Shown one piece after another: positions 53,494 to 63,791 of a stretch of 64,000 nt of DNA. The notes under the pieces are model-generated. The model was not told the origin of the DNA. It made no database searches and saw only the letters and a program-made list of their open reading frames with translations. A program made the translations under genes and the position numbers. Within the stretch, counting starts at the first letter, position 1. Each line of letters opens with the position of its first letter. The DNA is from Nothopassalora personata (Eukaryota; Ascomycota; Dothideomycetes; Mycosphaerellales; Mycosphaerellaceae): positions 7,378,001 to 7,442,000 of the forward strand of contig CM066287.1 of assembly GCA_033816765.1 (NCBI GenBank), read 5' to 3'.

Positions 53494-54696
53494 GTCGTGG
53501 GAGAATCTTGACAGCCTTGGATGTGTAGGGCTTGGAGTATTGTCGGTAGCACTTTAGCGAGCATAATCAGCATAGCGATGTCCCACCATAGATCCAAGCA
53601 GTCCGATTGTGGAGATCAAGAGGGACCACTTTCGTCTTGGCTGACAAGGCGGTCCCCTTCCTTGTGACGGTGTCGGACATCAGCTTTCACATTCACTTTC
53701 ACATGTCGTTGTAGAACGTAACGACGTCGAGACAAGAGGCACGTTGACATATCCAAGGTCGATGCGCCTTGACCAGTGGCGGCCGAGGATTAGGCGAATG
53801 AGCAAAGCAGGGATGCCGCGGAATAGACTCTGCTAGCATTGGGATGCTGTGCATGATAAGGTACCAACATTGCCGAGGCGCTGCCCGCCGTGCCGCTCGC
53901 TGTCTCGAGAGCCAGCACAGCACTTTCCTCCTATATACCGCACCATGCGAGATGCCCATACGAAGGACAGCGGCGAGGTGAAGGAGCCGTTCGGGGCTGA
54001 CGGAAGCGTCGGCGGTTGAGCTGTGGAGCACATGTAAGATTGCTGGTGCGCGAGTTTCATCACCACCCACCCACCGTTCCCCAACTTCGTCTCGTCCACG
54101 AGGCGTAGCGACAAGGGCTGGCTGCATCGCACAGGCATCGTGTGACCCTGGCCCTGACAGAGGGACGTCGTCGACGACATCCTCCTCCACCTCCTCCCCC
54201 ACCACCTCCTCCTCCTCCTCCTCCATTTCCTCCTCCTCCCCCTCCTCCTGCGCACAGCCATAGCCGCATCCTTATCATTAGCATTAGCATCCCATATCAT
54301 TATCACCCGGCGACGGCAAGCCCGTTCGTCCACGGCAGCAGCTTCTTGGTTACACTACTTCACGTCCACAGTCGCGCAGGCCGCGACTCCCTCCACCGAC
54401 GCACGCCGAGTCGAGTCCTTGCTACTGTACCAACAGTGTCTCGGCGCCTTCCCTGGCGTGTTACCGACGTCCTCAATACCACAAAGGAACGCTTACAGCC
54501 CTGCACGCCTCCAACTGGCATCACATGCAGCTGTCAACCACACTCCTTGCTCGCACTGAACCCCATATATGCGATATGCATTTCGACCAAAAATTATAGT
54601 GACCGCGACGCCCATACACGTATCCAGCAACCCATGACGGCGTTGGAAACCCTGCGCCGACCTGTGCGAACACTCCCCTAGACCCGCCCACGGGCG
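53494..54696. other. Intergenic; promoter side of next gene
   Basis: 1.2 kb between two plus-strand genes. Apart from the polypyrimidine tract listed separately, no feature is supported. The reading frames through the tract encode only poly-Pro or poly-Gly and look like chance. Confidence 0.5.
54179..54249. repeat. CCT/CTC polypyrimidine microsatellite
   Basis: About 70 bases of CCTCCT-type repeats with almost no purine on the plus strand, 450 bp before the next ATG. Such tracts are common in fungal promoters and leaders and can form triplex DNA. Confidence 0.85.
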
Positions 54697-56085
54697 ATGG
54701 CAATACATCGCGGCATACAATCTGCGATATTCTACTACCTATCATGTGCTCCATGCTCCGAGGCCCGCTATCGCCGGAAGAGGAAAGAAGAAGCCAAAAG
54801 AGGGCGCGCTGAGAGGGAACTGCTAGAGCAGGAACATCCCAACTTCTATAGGCATCCCTCTCCAAGCTCGACGAATCCATATTGGCAGGCTGAGATCGAT
54901 CTGGGACCCCACGGTCTACAGCGCGGGAAGAGGAAGACCCACACTGCGGATAGTAGACGCAGGCTGCAGCCAAAGAATTACGGCACTGAGTCTCCGAGCT
55001 GGCACAGGATACCGCCTGCAAAGGCCAACAGCGATGGCTCGGACAGCCGACGGAACTTCCGCCGGTACCAGCGAGAGGACGAAGAGTTGTGGGGCTCAAC
55101 AAGCAACTTCGGAGGCTCGATGTATGGTGACGGTCTGACGAAACCACAGCGGGCCATGACCAAGGACTCGGCGAGATCTGACTTCTCCGAATACCGCAAT
55201 CCCCAGATCAACGATATGCACCCTGCCACTGTCACCAAGGTGACCACACGGGAGGAAGTCATGTGGATGAAGCAGCCGCCTCCAGTTGCGGCAGTTATGG
55301 GCGGCAAGGAACGCGCAGCTAGAAGTCCAAGTGACAGCGGAGGAAGTCGCCTGAGTCCGGCAGGCATGCCACTGTCGCGGTCGGTCAGCCATCGCATGAT
55401 GAAGCAGAAGTTGCAAGCTGTGGACGCAGCCACGGCCATGTCGCGTCAAAGTTCGAGTAGGACGTCGGACGGCCAGCGACATGACAGACGGACCGGTACT
55501 ATCGAAAGAGACTTTGCTACGGATCCTGTGCCAAGCGAGCCGAGAGCAAGGCGAAGACCTTCGCCAATACAGATCTCGAACGACTCCGAAGACTCCAACG
55601 TCACTGTTGTGAGACATCCCTCGTTGGCTCCGGAGCCACTCCATAGACTGCGAGCCAGACGAATAGCATCTCGACTTGCATTATCGACCATTGCATCAGA
55701 CGATGCTGTACCTTCCACTATGCGAAGTGGCCTACACACCATCGGCATGACCAAAGAAAACGATGTCCCAGCTCCATTCCATAGTAGCGACGGTAGCACG
55801 GACGCTTACGATCAATTCACTCGGCGATCAGCACTACTCGTACCCGGCAACACGCTTCGCGAGAGAGTCTTTCGAAACGCCACCGATCCTGGCCATGGAG
55901 ACAATACCATCCGCCGGCATGGCCACCGCCATGAAGATAGCGACGACACTATGCTGGCTCTGGCACCGGAACTCATCGATATTGAAAGCTGGGTCGACCC
56001 GGGATTTGATATTATCAAGTGGGCTCATGAGTTCACAAAGCGCGATGTACATCCCAGAGAGAGGCGCGCGTCGATGGATATCTGA
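54697..56085 (+). CDS. Fungal protein of unknown function
   Basis: 462 residues, single exon. The first 80 residues look conserved: a short hydrophobic, Cys-containing segment (SAIFYYLSCAPC), a basic coiled coil (ARYRRKRKEEAKRGRAERELLEQE), then HPNFYRHPSPSSTNPYWQAEIDLGP. I recall this N-terminal pattern in Pezizomycotina proteins without an assigned role. The hydrophobic stretch is too short for a clear signal peptide and could be a lipidated anchor. The middle is Ser/Arg-rich and disordered. The C-terminus LIDIESWVDPGFDIIKWAHEFTKRDVHPRERRASMDI looks like a structured or phosphorylated motif. It converges on the next gene. Confidence 0.75.
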   Translation: MAIHRGIQSAIFYYLSCAPCSEARYRRKRKEEAKRGRAERELLEQEHPNFYRHPSPSSTNPYWQAEIDLGPHGLQRGKRKTHTADSRRRLQPKNYGTESPSWHRIPPAKANSDGSDSRRNFRRYQREDEELWGSTSNFGGSMYGDGLTKPQRAMTKDSARSDFSEYRNPQINDMHPATVTKVTTREEVMWMKQPPPVAAVMGGKERAARSPSDSGGSRLSPAGMPLSRSVSHRMMKQKLQAVDAATAMSRQSSSRTSDGQRHDRRTGTIERDFATDPVPSEPRARRRPSPIQISNDSEDSNVTVVRHPSLAPEPLHRLRARRIASRLALSTIASDDAVPSTMRSGLHTIGMTKENDVPAPFHSSDGSTDAYDQFTRRSALLVPGNTLRERVFRNATDPGHGDNTIRRHGHRHEDSDDTMLALAPELIDIESWVDPGFDIIKWAHEFTKRDVHPRERRASMDI

Positions 56086-56464
56086 TGACTGACATACTTT
56101 TCTTTCTTGTTTGGCCTGACAGATTGGAGATGTTATGGTTTTGGGTTTTTGAGCGTTGGGTATAGCTTTAGCATGGCGTTGTTGGATGCTTACGGCAGCT
56201 TTCTGGTCAAGATTGAGGAACGGCACAGGAATGCGTAGCAGCGGAAATGGATGGCTGCTGTTGGGAAGGGTAAAGTTACGCCTCGTTTTGTACATAGGAG
56301 TGGTAGAGATCTGGGGAGAAGAGAGAAAATTTATGGGACGGGATGCCTTGATTTCCGTTAGTTTTAAGCCTGTGACTGTGAAAAAGGTGATGCATTCACA
56401 ATAAGGTGGAACAGACATGACATGCCGTGATTCATGCAGGACCTGTAAGCCATAAGTTGGGCCA
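56086..56464. other. Convergent intergenic region
   Basis: 379 bp between the 3' ends of two converging genes; presumably overlapping 3' untranslated regions and terminators. No other feature. Confidence 0.5.
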
Positions 56465-57748
56465 TTATCTGAATCTCGCCACTTTCTTCTCATCTCCAGG
56501 GACAAGATCCTCCAAGTCATCATGCCGATAATCCTTCAACCGCTTCTCCTGCTCCTCCGGACTAGGCGCTTTGGAGCCGTCTCGTGGCACGTGCAGATCC
56601 CTCTTGAAAGCCTCCATCCTCACGGCAGGATGTACTTGCATTAGATCCATCAAGTACTTGTCATCCAGGCTCTGCTTGCCACGCTGCAGGGCACACGCTG
56701 CCTCGAACCTGTCGTCGTCCTTGCTGTACTGGGTGCGCTGCAGGTCAACCTTTGGGGTTGGGTCGTCCATCTCATCGTCGTGGGCAAGGTTGTCGAGGTC
56801 CGTGTGGAGTGTGGTAGGGTTCTTCTCACAGTTGGAGGCAGGGCGATCGAGGTGGTAGGGCCTTGTGGTGCTGCTTAGACGCTTAATTTGGTTGGGGTGC
56901 ATGCCGTTTGCCCATTGTCTATCTTTGGAGCCGGCATCTGCTTCATCGTCAGCATCTTCTCCGTCGAGTGCGCAAGTGGCCAAGTCGCTGCGGATTGATG
57001 CAAGGCTCATGCGGCTGGCAGAAATTGTAGCCGCTGTCGAAGGCGGAGTAGAATGGCTTTGATGGGGTACGGTGTGCTCTGGCGGCGTTGCGGATTTTGG
57101 TGATGAGCGAGAGATGCTGTCGGCTTGGCTATCGACCAGTGTCTCATTGCTGGAGCCGTTGTGGCTTTGCCGGCGGTTGATGTTTAATGGTGGTATCATG
57201 AAGCTGGAGTCTTGTCTCATCCTGATATCCTTCTCTATTGATATTGAAACAGGCCGTCGCGAATGCCTTTCGGATACAGGAGGTAGTGCAGCGTTGCGAT
57301 GTGACGCGAAGACTGAGCAGGATCCGTCAATCAGCGACAGGTCTATGTTGGCGTCTACACCGTCAATTTCATCGTCGCCATGGAAGACATTGTCAATGAC
57401 CTGGACTCCACGGTTCTTGTTGTGAGGGAGCCCGAGGCTACCATTCCGCAGTTCGCTCTTGGGTGGTATTGGAAGACATTCCTCGTATTCTGACTCGGCG
57501 TCTTCCGGAGAAGTCTCATACTCAGCTTCATCGGCGCTCGAGCATGGCGGTGTGGGTGTAGGTGTAAATCGTTCTCGAAATCGAGATGTATACGGCCCTG
57601 CCCACAGTTTAGGCGCTGAGATTCTCCTGCTCTCCATAGCTTCAGCGTTTGGCGAGATTTCCAAGATGCGTTTTCCCTCTGGTGCTGGTTCATGACTGTA
57701 GATGTCACATGCAGAGGCCTCCAATTCATCGTAGGACAGTTCTGGCAT
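56465..57748 (-). CDS. Fungal protein of unknown function
   Basis: 427 residues, single exon, ATG at 57,748. Largely disordered and Ser/Pro/Asp-rich, with acidic blocks (EYETSPEDAESEYEE; CALDGEDADDEADAG). The most structured part is the C-terminal 90 residues: FEAACALQRGKQSLDDKYLMDLMQ, VHPAVRMEAFKRDLHVPRDG, ending in an acidic-basic tail. No zinc finger, membrane segment or catalytic motif is visible. No recognised family. It is transcribed toward the preceding gene and away from the damaged locus to its right. Confidence 0.75.
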   Translation of the reverse strand: MPELSYDELEASACDIYSHEPAPEGKRILEISPNAEAMESRRISAPKLWAGPYTSRFRERFTPTPTPPCSSADEAEYETSPEDAESEYEECLPIPPKSELRNGSLGLPHNKNRGVQVIDNVFHGDDEIDGVDANIDLSLIDGSCSVFASHRNAALPPVSERHSRRPVSISIEKDIRMRQDSSFMIPPLNINRRQSHNGSSNETLVDSQADSISRSSPKSATPPEHTVPHQSHSTPPSTAATISASRMSLASIRSDLATCALDGEDADDEADAGSKDRQWANGMHPNQIKRLSSTTRPYHLDRPASNCEKNPTTLHTDLDNLAHDDEMDDPTPKVDLQRTQYSKDDDRFEAACALQRGKQSLDDKYLMDLMQVHPAVRMEAFKRDLHVPRDGSKAPSPEEQEKRLKDYRHDDLEDLVPGDEKKVARFR

Positions 57749-57969
57749 GTTGAAAGAACGCTTGAAGCACTCTCTGCTTCCGATCCACCCGCTTCCAGAT
57801 GAGGACCAAATTGGAGAGGTACCATCTTCCTGATTTTATCTGTTGAGACACCTTGGTCAATAACCCAAGATGGCGGTAACTTTGCGGACATTCACTCTCG
57901 GCCAACAGCGCAAGCGACGGTAAGCAACTCCACAGCTTCTCCTCCTCATATCCACGGTATTCGAAATGA

Positions 57970-59133
57970 TTAGTTGAGATTGTTAGAAGTGCGCAAGAAG
58001 ATCATTTGCTTTCCACAACCAGAACATGGTGTCCGGCCCGTTTCGAGCTTCTGAAACGTTTCCTCGTGCTCCTGAAGTACATCAATGAATTTTGCGACTG
58101 CATCGATGAGCGGATCTCTGTCTTGGCGTAGAGCTGCAATGAAGTCCAGCAAGGTCCATTCCACCTTCTCCTTCCATTCCGGGAATTGTGCTGCAACCAG
58201 ATCCGCGATAGCACAAATGCAGGAGTCCGGATCGAGCTGCTGGCTGACCTTCTTGAGTCTGATATGACCGGAATATGTCAACATGAAGATTGTCGCATCG
58301 GACACATATGACCAGCGGTAGTCTGAAGAGCTATAATACCAGGTATAGTGGTAGAGACTGATAGTCCTTGCAGCGGAACCTTCCTCGGATTGCTGGTCAA
58401 TCCATCGCCAAAGGTTGGGCAATCCCTGCTACCAGACAGAATGTGTCAGCTATGTTGGTAGAAGGCCTGCGGCAGCCTTGTAGCCGGCAGGTCTGGATGG
58501 GAGATACGGTGCCCGCTCAGAACAGCCGAACACCAGTGCCAGAGCCGTACATGCCTCATCACGAAGATCAAACTGATACACCTGGGACGTGTAGTACTTG
58601 GAAAGCATCGTCACAAGATCTTGCAGTGCTGGGAAGACCAAATGTAAGATCGGAGGCCCGGTCTTGATATATTGAGGTACAATTGAGAATGCTGGTGCGC
58701 CAAGCTCTTCGACGATGGGCGATACACGTTCGGAATCTTCAGCGGCGTAGGAGTAGATCAAGTCAAGCACCCCGGGTGGTAGATATTCGAGTTGATCCGC
58801 TGCCCAGGCATTAGCAATTCACGCATCGTATGCTGTTTGCCTTTGCGAGCAAGCGAGGCAGGTATGAGACGTACTTCCCTACGTACGCTCTTCGAAAGGC
58901 AGAGAGGATTGAGCGATTGATCCAGCCATTTCAACACGTACCTTTCTCGACGCTGTTGGAATTGATCGCCCAGAGGTAGCTGAAGAGGATGTGGAAGGAG
59001 TCTTGGGGTCCATCTCCAGCAGAGCCGTCATAAAGGGATGATTGGGGTGCCAAATTGGTAGCTCATTTAATGTTGTACGAAGCCACCTTGTCGTAGCCAG
59101 TCCAGTGAAGCTGGTCGTAGCCTCGAGCCTCAT
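57970..59133 (-). CDS. Uncharacterised gene, possibly a pseudogene
   Basis: Three minus-strand coding blocks appear to belong together. Block 1 ends at 58,942 (SFHILFSYLWAINSNSVEK). A 142-nt intron (GTACGT...GGGCAG, 58,941-58,800) joins it in phase to block 2 (ADQLEYLPPGVLDLIYSYAAEDSE...). Block 3 (58,424-57,970) begins after an acceptor (GGTAGCAG) with GLPNLWRWIDQQ and ends TPCSGCGKQMIFLRTSNNLN, a C-x2-C pair. Two problems remain. Block 1 has an in-frame TGA at 59,063-59,065 with protein-like sequence on both sides. The phase from block 2 to block 3 fits only weak donors. It is either a gene with a missed intron or one damaged by a nonsense change. No known domain. The ATG at 59,133 is in another frame. 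Confidence 0.4.
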
Positions 59134-59927
59134 CCTTGGTGACCAGGGCTGCTTGTTGGAAAGGGTGCTGCCCTTTATTGCATCGCTTTGCTATTGGCGA
59201 GCCGGTAGACTGCCGTGACAGTGTCACTCGCCTTACCATCGTGCAGTCGAAGGCTAGAGGGCAAACGATGGATCAGATTCAGCAGAATACTTGCATCGAT
59301 TATGCCCTAAAGAAGTCGATCCGAAGGACTCGTTTTGACTTTATGGGAAGACGCAAACATCAGAGTCAGTAGGTGGCCTGCCCTGACCACTAAGTCATGA
59401 CTACCTTGTAACCACGAATCTCAGGCGAACCTGCTACTCTCCAGCGATGCAAGCTACAGCAGAGAGCTGAAGTCCGAAAGGGGGAGGACATTGGCAAGCC
59501 GGCAGTTTATGTACGACCGATGGGAGGAGGATCCATGTTGTCGGTCGTCACACAAACGCCATCGATGAAGCTCCAGTGGCATGATCTTCATAATAAAGAT
59601 CTGAGTGCAGGTAGGGCTTCATGAGGTCCATATTGGCCAGTCCCGCAGAGAATGGTCCATGTTTTGTAGGGAAAGTCGTAACGAAGAAGTCGTGATGTGT
59701 TTTGGTCGAAGAAACAGACCGCGCCGGAAAGTGGTGGGACCGCACGCACGGAGCTCCTTCCTCGCCACGAAACTGCAACGCTCTGCGCGTCTCACGTGTC
59801 TCCTCCCTCCATTGAATGTTAGACATCACTCGTAAGAACATTACCACGTCCTCTCGTCGAGCCTTTCGAACACTGCTTGTGGCATCATCATCATCAAATC
59901 TCGACTGCGCTTGATATCACATGCAAG
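59134..59927. other. Divergent intergenic region
   Basis: 790 bp upstream of the Dpb4 gene and of the damaged minus-strand locus. A protein-like stretch (KDEARGYDQLHWTGYDK) read on the minus strand near 59,075-59,135 may be a further part of the damaged gene. Nothing else is supported. Confidence 0.4.
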
Positions 59928-60934
59928 ATGCCGGGACGCAAGAGCAATGTGTCGACCACATCAAATGGTCCAGAGGAGGTAGCGGAAACAACGCCAGCAC
60001 GACAGCCCAAGGACAAAGACGGACTGAGTGTAGAGGTGCGGCATTGCCAATTGCTTCCCATACGATGCTAATGCTCCTCAGGATTTGAGCCTGCCGAAGT
60101 CAATGGTACAGCGAATCGCCAAGGGCAACCTCCCTGCCAACACGCAGATACACAAGGACGCGCTATTGGCCTTACACAAGAGCGCTACCGTATTTGTGAA
60201 CTATCTCGCCGCGAAGTATGTCTGACTGATTTCAATTGCATGGCTTCATCGAGTCTTCTGCCTCAATCAACATTACCGAAACTGGGATCGGACTGACGTT
60301 TTGCAGCGCAAACGACAATGCCCAAGCCAGCGGCAAGAAGACAATTTCACCTCAAGATGTCATGGCTGCGCTCAAGGACGCCGAAATGGAGAACTTCCTG
60401 CCCGTTGTGGAGGCTCAGCTGAAGAGTGCGTGCATCTTACGATAATGATTTGTGTGTGACTATACTGACGTTTATGCAGAGTACAACGAGATCCAGTGCG
60501 ACAAGCGCAATACGTACAGGCGCAAAGTCAAGGAGGAGAAGGCTAAGGATGCCCCTAAAGACGGTGAGGCCGAAGGCGAGGCAGGAGCTGCTGCTGGTGT
60601 TGCACAGGGTGGCGAGGTTCTTCCTGATGCAAATGGCACTGCCAACGGCCACGATGATGCTGAGAACGGCGAGCGTCCGTTCAAGAAGCTAAAAGGCGAT
60701 GCGGGCGTGGCCTTGGCTCCGGCCGCAGATGATGCCGATCACGAAGACATGGCGGATGACCAGGACGCCGATGTGAACGATGATGAAGAAGCTCCAGATG
60801 ACGATGTTGAAGAAGACGAAGACGACGATGCAGACCAGACCATGGAGGACGCACTCGAAGAGCAGGAGCCCGATGAGGAGGGTGAGCGTGGCGAATTGAG
60901 AGACGAAGCACTGGACGAGCCGGACAGCGACTGA
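59928..60934 (+). CDS. dpb4: DNA polymerase epsilon subunit D (Dpb4/POLE3-like)
   Basis: Four exons: 59,928-60,035, 60,082-60,215, 60,307-60,425 and 60,480-60,934, with introns of 46, 91 and 54 nt. They give 271 residues in one continuous frame. Residues about 37-115 are an H2B-type histone fold: DLSLPKSMVQRIAKGNLP, then HKDALLALHKSATVFVNYLAA, NANDNAQASGKKTISPQDVMAAL and MENFLPVVEAQLKKYNE. This is the fold of Dpb4/POLE3, which pairs with Dpb3/POLE4 in DNA polymerase epsilon and with chromatin-remodelling complexes of the CHRAC/ISW2 type. It acts in replication and heterochromatin inheritance in the nucleus. The last 90 residues are strongly acidic (Asp/Glu runs), typical of the family. A second ATG seven bases upstream is out of frame. 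Confidence 0.92.
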
Positions 60935-62325
60935 TCTGAATCTGGAGTCAAGTGCTCGCTTTCTGTTATGTTGCAAGCTTAGCGAGGCGTTTACGAATGA
61001 TACTATGCGATCGAAATTGGCGAAACCTTGCTTTCGAGCGAGCCTCTTAAGAAACGACTGTTTCAGCGACGGCGACTCATTGCCTGCCTGCCTGGAGCCT
61101 AGGCTCACATATCCACGCTTCGATCCAACCAACGGTGCGGCCATCGACTTAGGCCCCACGGCGTTCATGACAACGCGCTCAGGATTGCAGAGGTTAAACG
61201 CGCGTTGCCTCTGCCCTCAGTATCTGGCAGCTGGGTGTAGACTGACATCTTCTCCAGCAATTTCTCTGTGCCGATCAGGAACATTGTACACCAATGCACG
61301 TCGAGAAGCATCCTCGTACTTGCAATGACCAACCCAAACCAGTGTAATATGGGTCCATTCGCGTTGGAGAGTTCTCTAGGTGATATCACCATTCTCGTGA
61401 CCCTAGCGCAATGCCTGTACGGGTCGTGGTACAGCAATTCCTCTCCTAACGCCTCAATTTCAGCTCCTGCGAGTGCCTACTGTCCGAATTTGCTAACCTA
61501 TAATCAGACTTAAACTGCGCGCCACCTTGTGCCTCGACTCCTGATCACGACGGTTCTCCTTTCGACCCTCCCTCTTCGATTTGGGCTGCGCAACACGCTC
61601 TACCCGCATAGCGGGCGATGTTCCCCCGAGCTCCATATAGTCTCCCCAGCTGGACAGAATCACTTGGACTGGGTGTCCTGCAACCACATTCATGCATTAG
61701 CGCTTCTCACTTCTGGTCTAGCGCTATGTTCTTTGCTAAGCTCATGCGCTGTCGTACTTCCGAGCAGCTACGTTTGCTATGCATCAGCATCACACGAAGC
61801 GCATCAGGAGAGGCAGCTTGATCTGAGTCATCACATGTGCGACGATGCTTAGCTCAGAAATTCGATTGATGCCCTTTCTCGGAGAATCGATGGCACAGTC
61901 CTCAGTGTGGTTAAACAGAAAACTGGCCTCAGTGCGTATGGCGATGGTTCGGATCATATTGACGCAGACCGTGAGCGATGACGAGGGATGCCTTCGCAGA
62001 GCCCGTAGGGAATCACGTATGATGACTCCGGCATGAAGATCATACCACATTTTGAACCGTATCAATCATCGAAGTGGACCAATTTGACAGCTATACCTAC
62101 CTGTACATTTTCGACATGGCTGACCGAGGGCTGACTGGGCACACTTCCAACAACACAAGCATAGCCCTAACTGTCTGGATCCCAGCTCTTGAAACTTCAT
62201 TCTTTGAACCACACCGCTGGAAACCTGTGCGGAAGATCACTTTCACAGCTGTGCGGTGGTCAGAATGCCCAAGGAATTGCGCCGAGCATGGAGATATGCG
62301 TGCTGTGGGATCATTCAACAGAAGA
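60935..62325. other. Intergenic, no supported gene
   Basis: 1.4 kb of normal composition. Frames on both strands are short and lack recognisable domains or splice partners. Confidence 0.5.
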
Positions 62326-62394
62326 GAAAGCTCTGTAGCTCTGCAGGCGAGCATGGGCTCCGAGAGCTCCGCCTGCAGAGCTCCGAGAGCTTTC
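62326..62394. repeat. Long bipartite hairpin
   Basis: Outer arms GAAAGCTCT (62,326-62,334) and AGAGCTTTC (62,386-62,394) enclose perfect 13-bp inner arms AGCTCTGCAGGCG (62,337-62,349) and CGCCTGCAGAGCT (62,370-62,382), with a 20-base loop. It lies 120 bp upstream of the tRNA gene. Confidence 0.8.
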
Positions 62395-62453
62395 GGCTGG
62401 CAACGAAGCTTGAAGATTAGGCATCATATACAACTGACAAAAGTACTTCGGCA

Positions 62454-62507
62454 ATACCCGCACCTGTTGCACTGCAACTTATACCCGCACCTGTTGCACT
62501 GCAACTT
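62454..62507. repeat. 27-bp perfect tandem duplication
   Basis: Two exact adjacent copies of a 27-base unit beginning ATACCCGCACC and ending CTGCAACTT, ending six bases before the tRNA gene. It is likely a recent duplication in the tRNA 5' flank, where transcription starts. Confidence 0.95.
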
Positions 62508-62513
62508 AGCTTG

Positions 62514-62643
62514 GTCCGGCTGGCGCAATGGTAGCGCGCCAGACTTCTACCGTGGTATATCATGCCAAACCGTGTCTTGGGATTAACTACTCGACATCGG
62601 AGGCGAAATCTGGAGGTTGAGGGTTCGAGTCCCTCGTCGGATG
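62514..62643 (+). tRNA. tRNA-Arg(TCT) with 58-nt intron
   Basis: Acceptor GTCCGGC pairs with GTCGGAT (62,636-62,642). D arm GCGC/GCGC. Anticodon stem CCAGA/TCTGG. Loop C-T-TCT-A-A, with the anticodon TCT at 62,546-62,548 reading AGA codons. T arm GAGGG-TTCGAGT-CCCTC. The intron (62,550-62,607) starts after base 37, the canonical site, and would be removed by the tRNA splicing endonuclease. The first acceptor pair is a G-T wobble. Position 62,643 is the discriminator base; CCA is not encoded. Confidence 0.9.
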
Positions 62644-62646
62644 CTG

Positions 62647-62653
62647 TTTTTTT
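62647..62653 (+). terminator. RNA polymerase III terminator
   Basis: Seven T residues three bases after the mature tRNA end, the usual Pol III stop signal. Confidence 0.85.
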
Positions 62654-63505
62654 GGCCATTCTGCATCGACTGGTGGTAGTCATTCAAGCAATACAAGACG
62701 AGGTACGGATGTTCAAAGTTGGTATGTGGTAGACAGGACCCTGAACTCTCATGAATTTTGGCCGCGGACTCTTTGTACCTCGGCTACCACGCGAGCAGGA
62801 ATAACATCCAGTTCCACGACCCGCATCTCGCATAGAACATGAGGCGCTGATACTTTATCGCACGTATGCAAGATATGATGTGTACGATTCTCCTTTTGCC
62901 TCGCTCAATGCCTTTGGATGTATACAGAATACACCACTGCAATGCCTTTCACGATCGAGGAAGCCACACACCTGAAGATGCTGCAGCTATTGCCAAAGTT
63001 TTGCTCAGCGTCGGTAGTGAATACCAGGCCTTCTCCCGATGTCAAGCATCGCAATCACGTTAACGCGTGTCGTATGTCTAGAGAACGCTAACTTGCACAG
63101 GCGCTTGCAGCTAGGCAGCGCCAATCCTGCGGTCCTGGAAAACGGCATGACTGAAAGACCTGCAGAGAACATCACGAAGCCGAGCCAGACCTAGATCATT
63201 GCTCGCGATCAAAGCACCGGCGAAGTTGTGAGTTACGCACAATGGGGGGAGCTTCATGCCGGCGACGATGAGGTCGTTTCGGAGACAGATCCGAAGGTAT
63301 CCGATCCCCGAACGTCGAAGTCTAATAGATGACTCTTTGACCTCAAGCATGTGATAGGACCAAAAGCGCGCAGCCGAAGGATACCGCCTCAAATTATTAC
63401 CGGGCATGGGACAAAACCTGATGATTGATTTAAGGACAACTGCGAGCCGAGGCATTAGGAGGCCCTATTGTAGGAGATCGGGAGTCCTCGCAGCCATGGA
63501 GTGGC
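62654..63505. other. Intergenic, no supported gene
   Basis: 850 bp. A 114-codon minus-strand frame at 63,111-63,455 has no recognisable domain and is not called. Nothing else is visible. Confidence 0.5.
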
Positions 63506-63791
63506 ATGAGCGACAAGATATCAAATACTTACCTTCTTTTGCTTAGTACTCAGTACCCTTGGCACTCTCCGTGGCCGGGGAGCCGCATATGCGCTCACAG
63601 CCTGGCCATTCGAGCAGGCCCACAAGGACAGCATTGCCGTCTACCTGGACATGAACGCAGCTGGAGACGCGAGGCGCATCTACGAGCGCCTCGGGTTCCA
63701 TCGAACGGGTATCGTTTCCCTTGACCTGTCGCGATATGGCGGTGAAGGGAGCTACTCTCATGCAGCATGTATAAGAGAGCCACGTGCATGA
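63506..63791 (+). pseudogene. Frameshifted GNAT acetyltransferase remnant
   Basis: The C-terminal half of a GNAT N-acetyltransferase in two frames. One frame gives TYLLLLSTQYPWH. After a one-base shift near 63,563-63,567 the next reads LRGRGAAYALTAWPFEQA ... VYLDMNAAGDARRIYERLGFHRTG ... DLSRYGGEG and stops at 63,789-63,791. RGRGAA is the acetyl-CoA pyrophosphate-binding loop (consensus Q/RxxGxG/A), and RRIYERLGF is the family's conserved late helix-strand. The N-terminal half is not found upstream. It is most likely a decayed gene copy, though an intron at the shift (acceptor CTTAG at 63,542-63,546) cannot be excluded. Confidence 0.6.

Noticed and set aside
54142..54681. Poly-Pro reading frame, and the poly-Gly frame on the other strand
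   Set aside because: Translation of a CCT/CTC microsatellite. The flanking residues have no protein character.
63111..63455. 114-codon minus-strand frame
   Set aside because: Open, but without any recognisable motif or partner exon. Not enough to call a gene.
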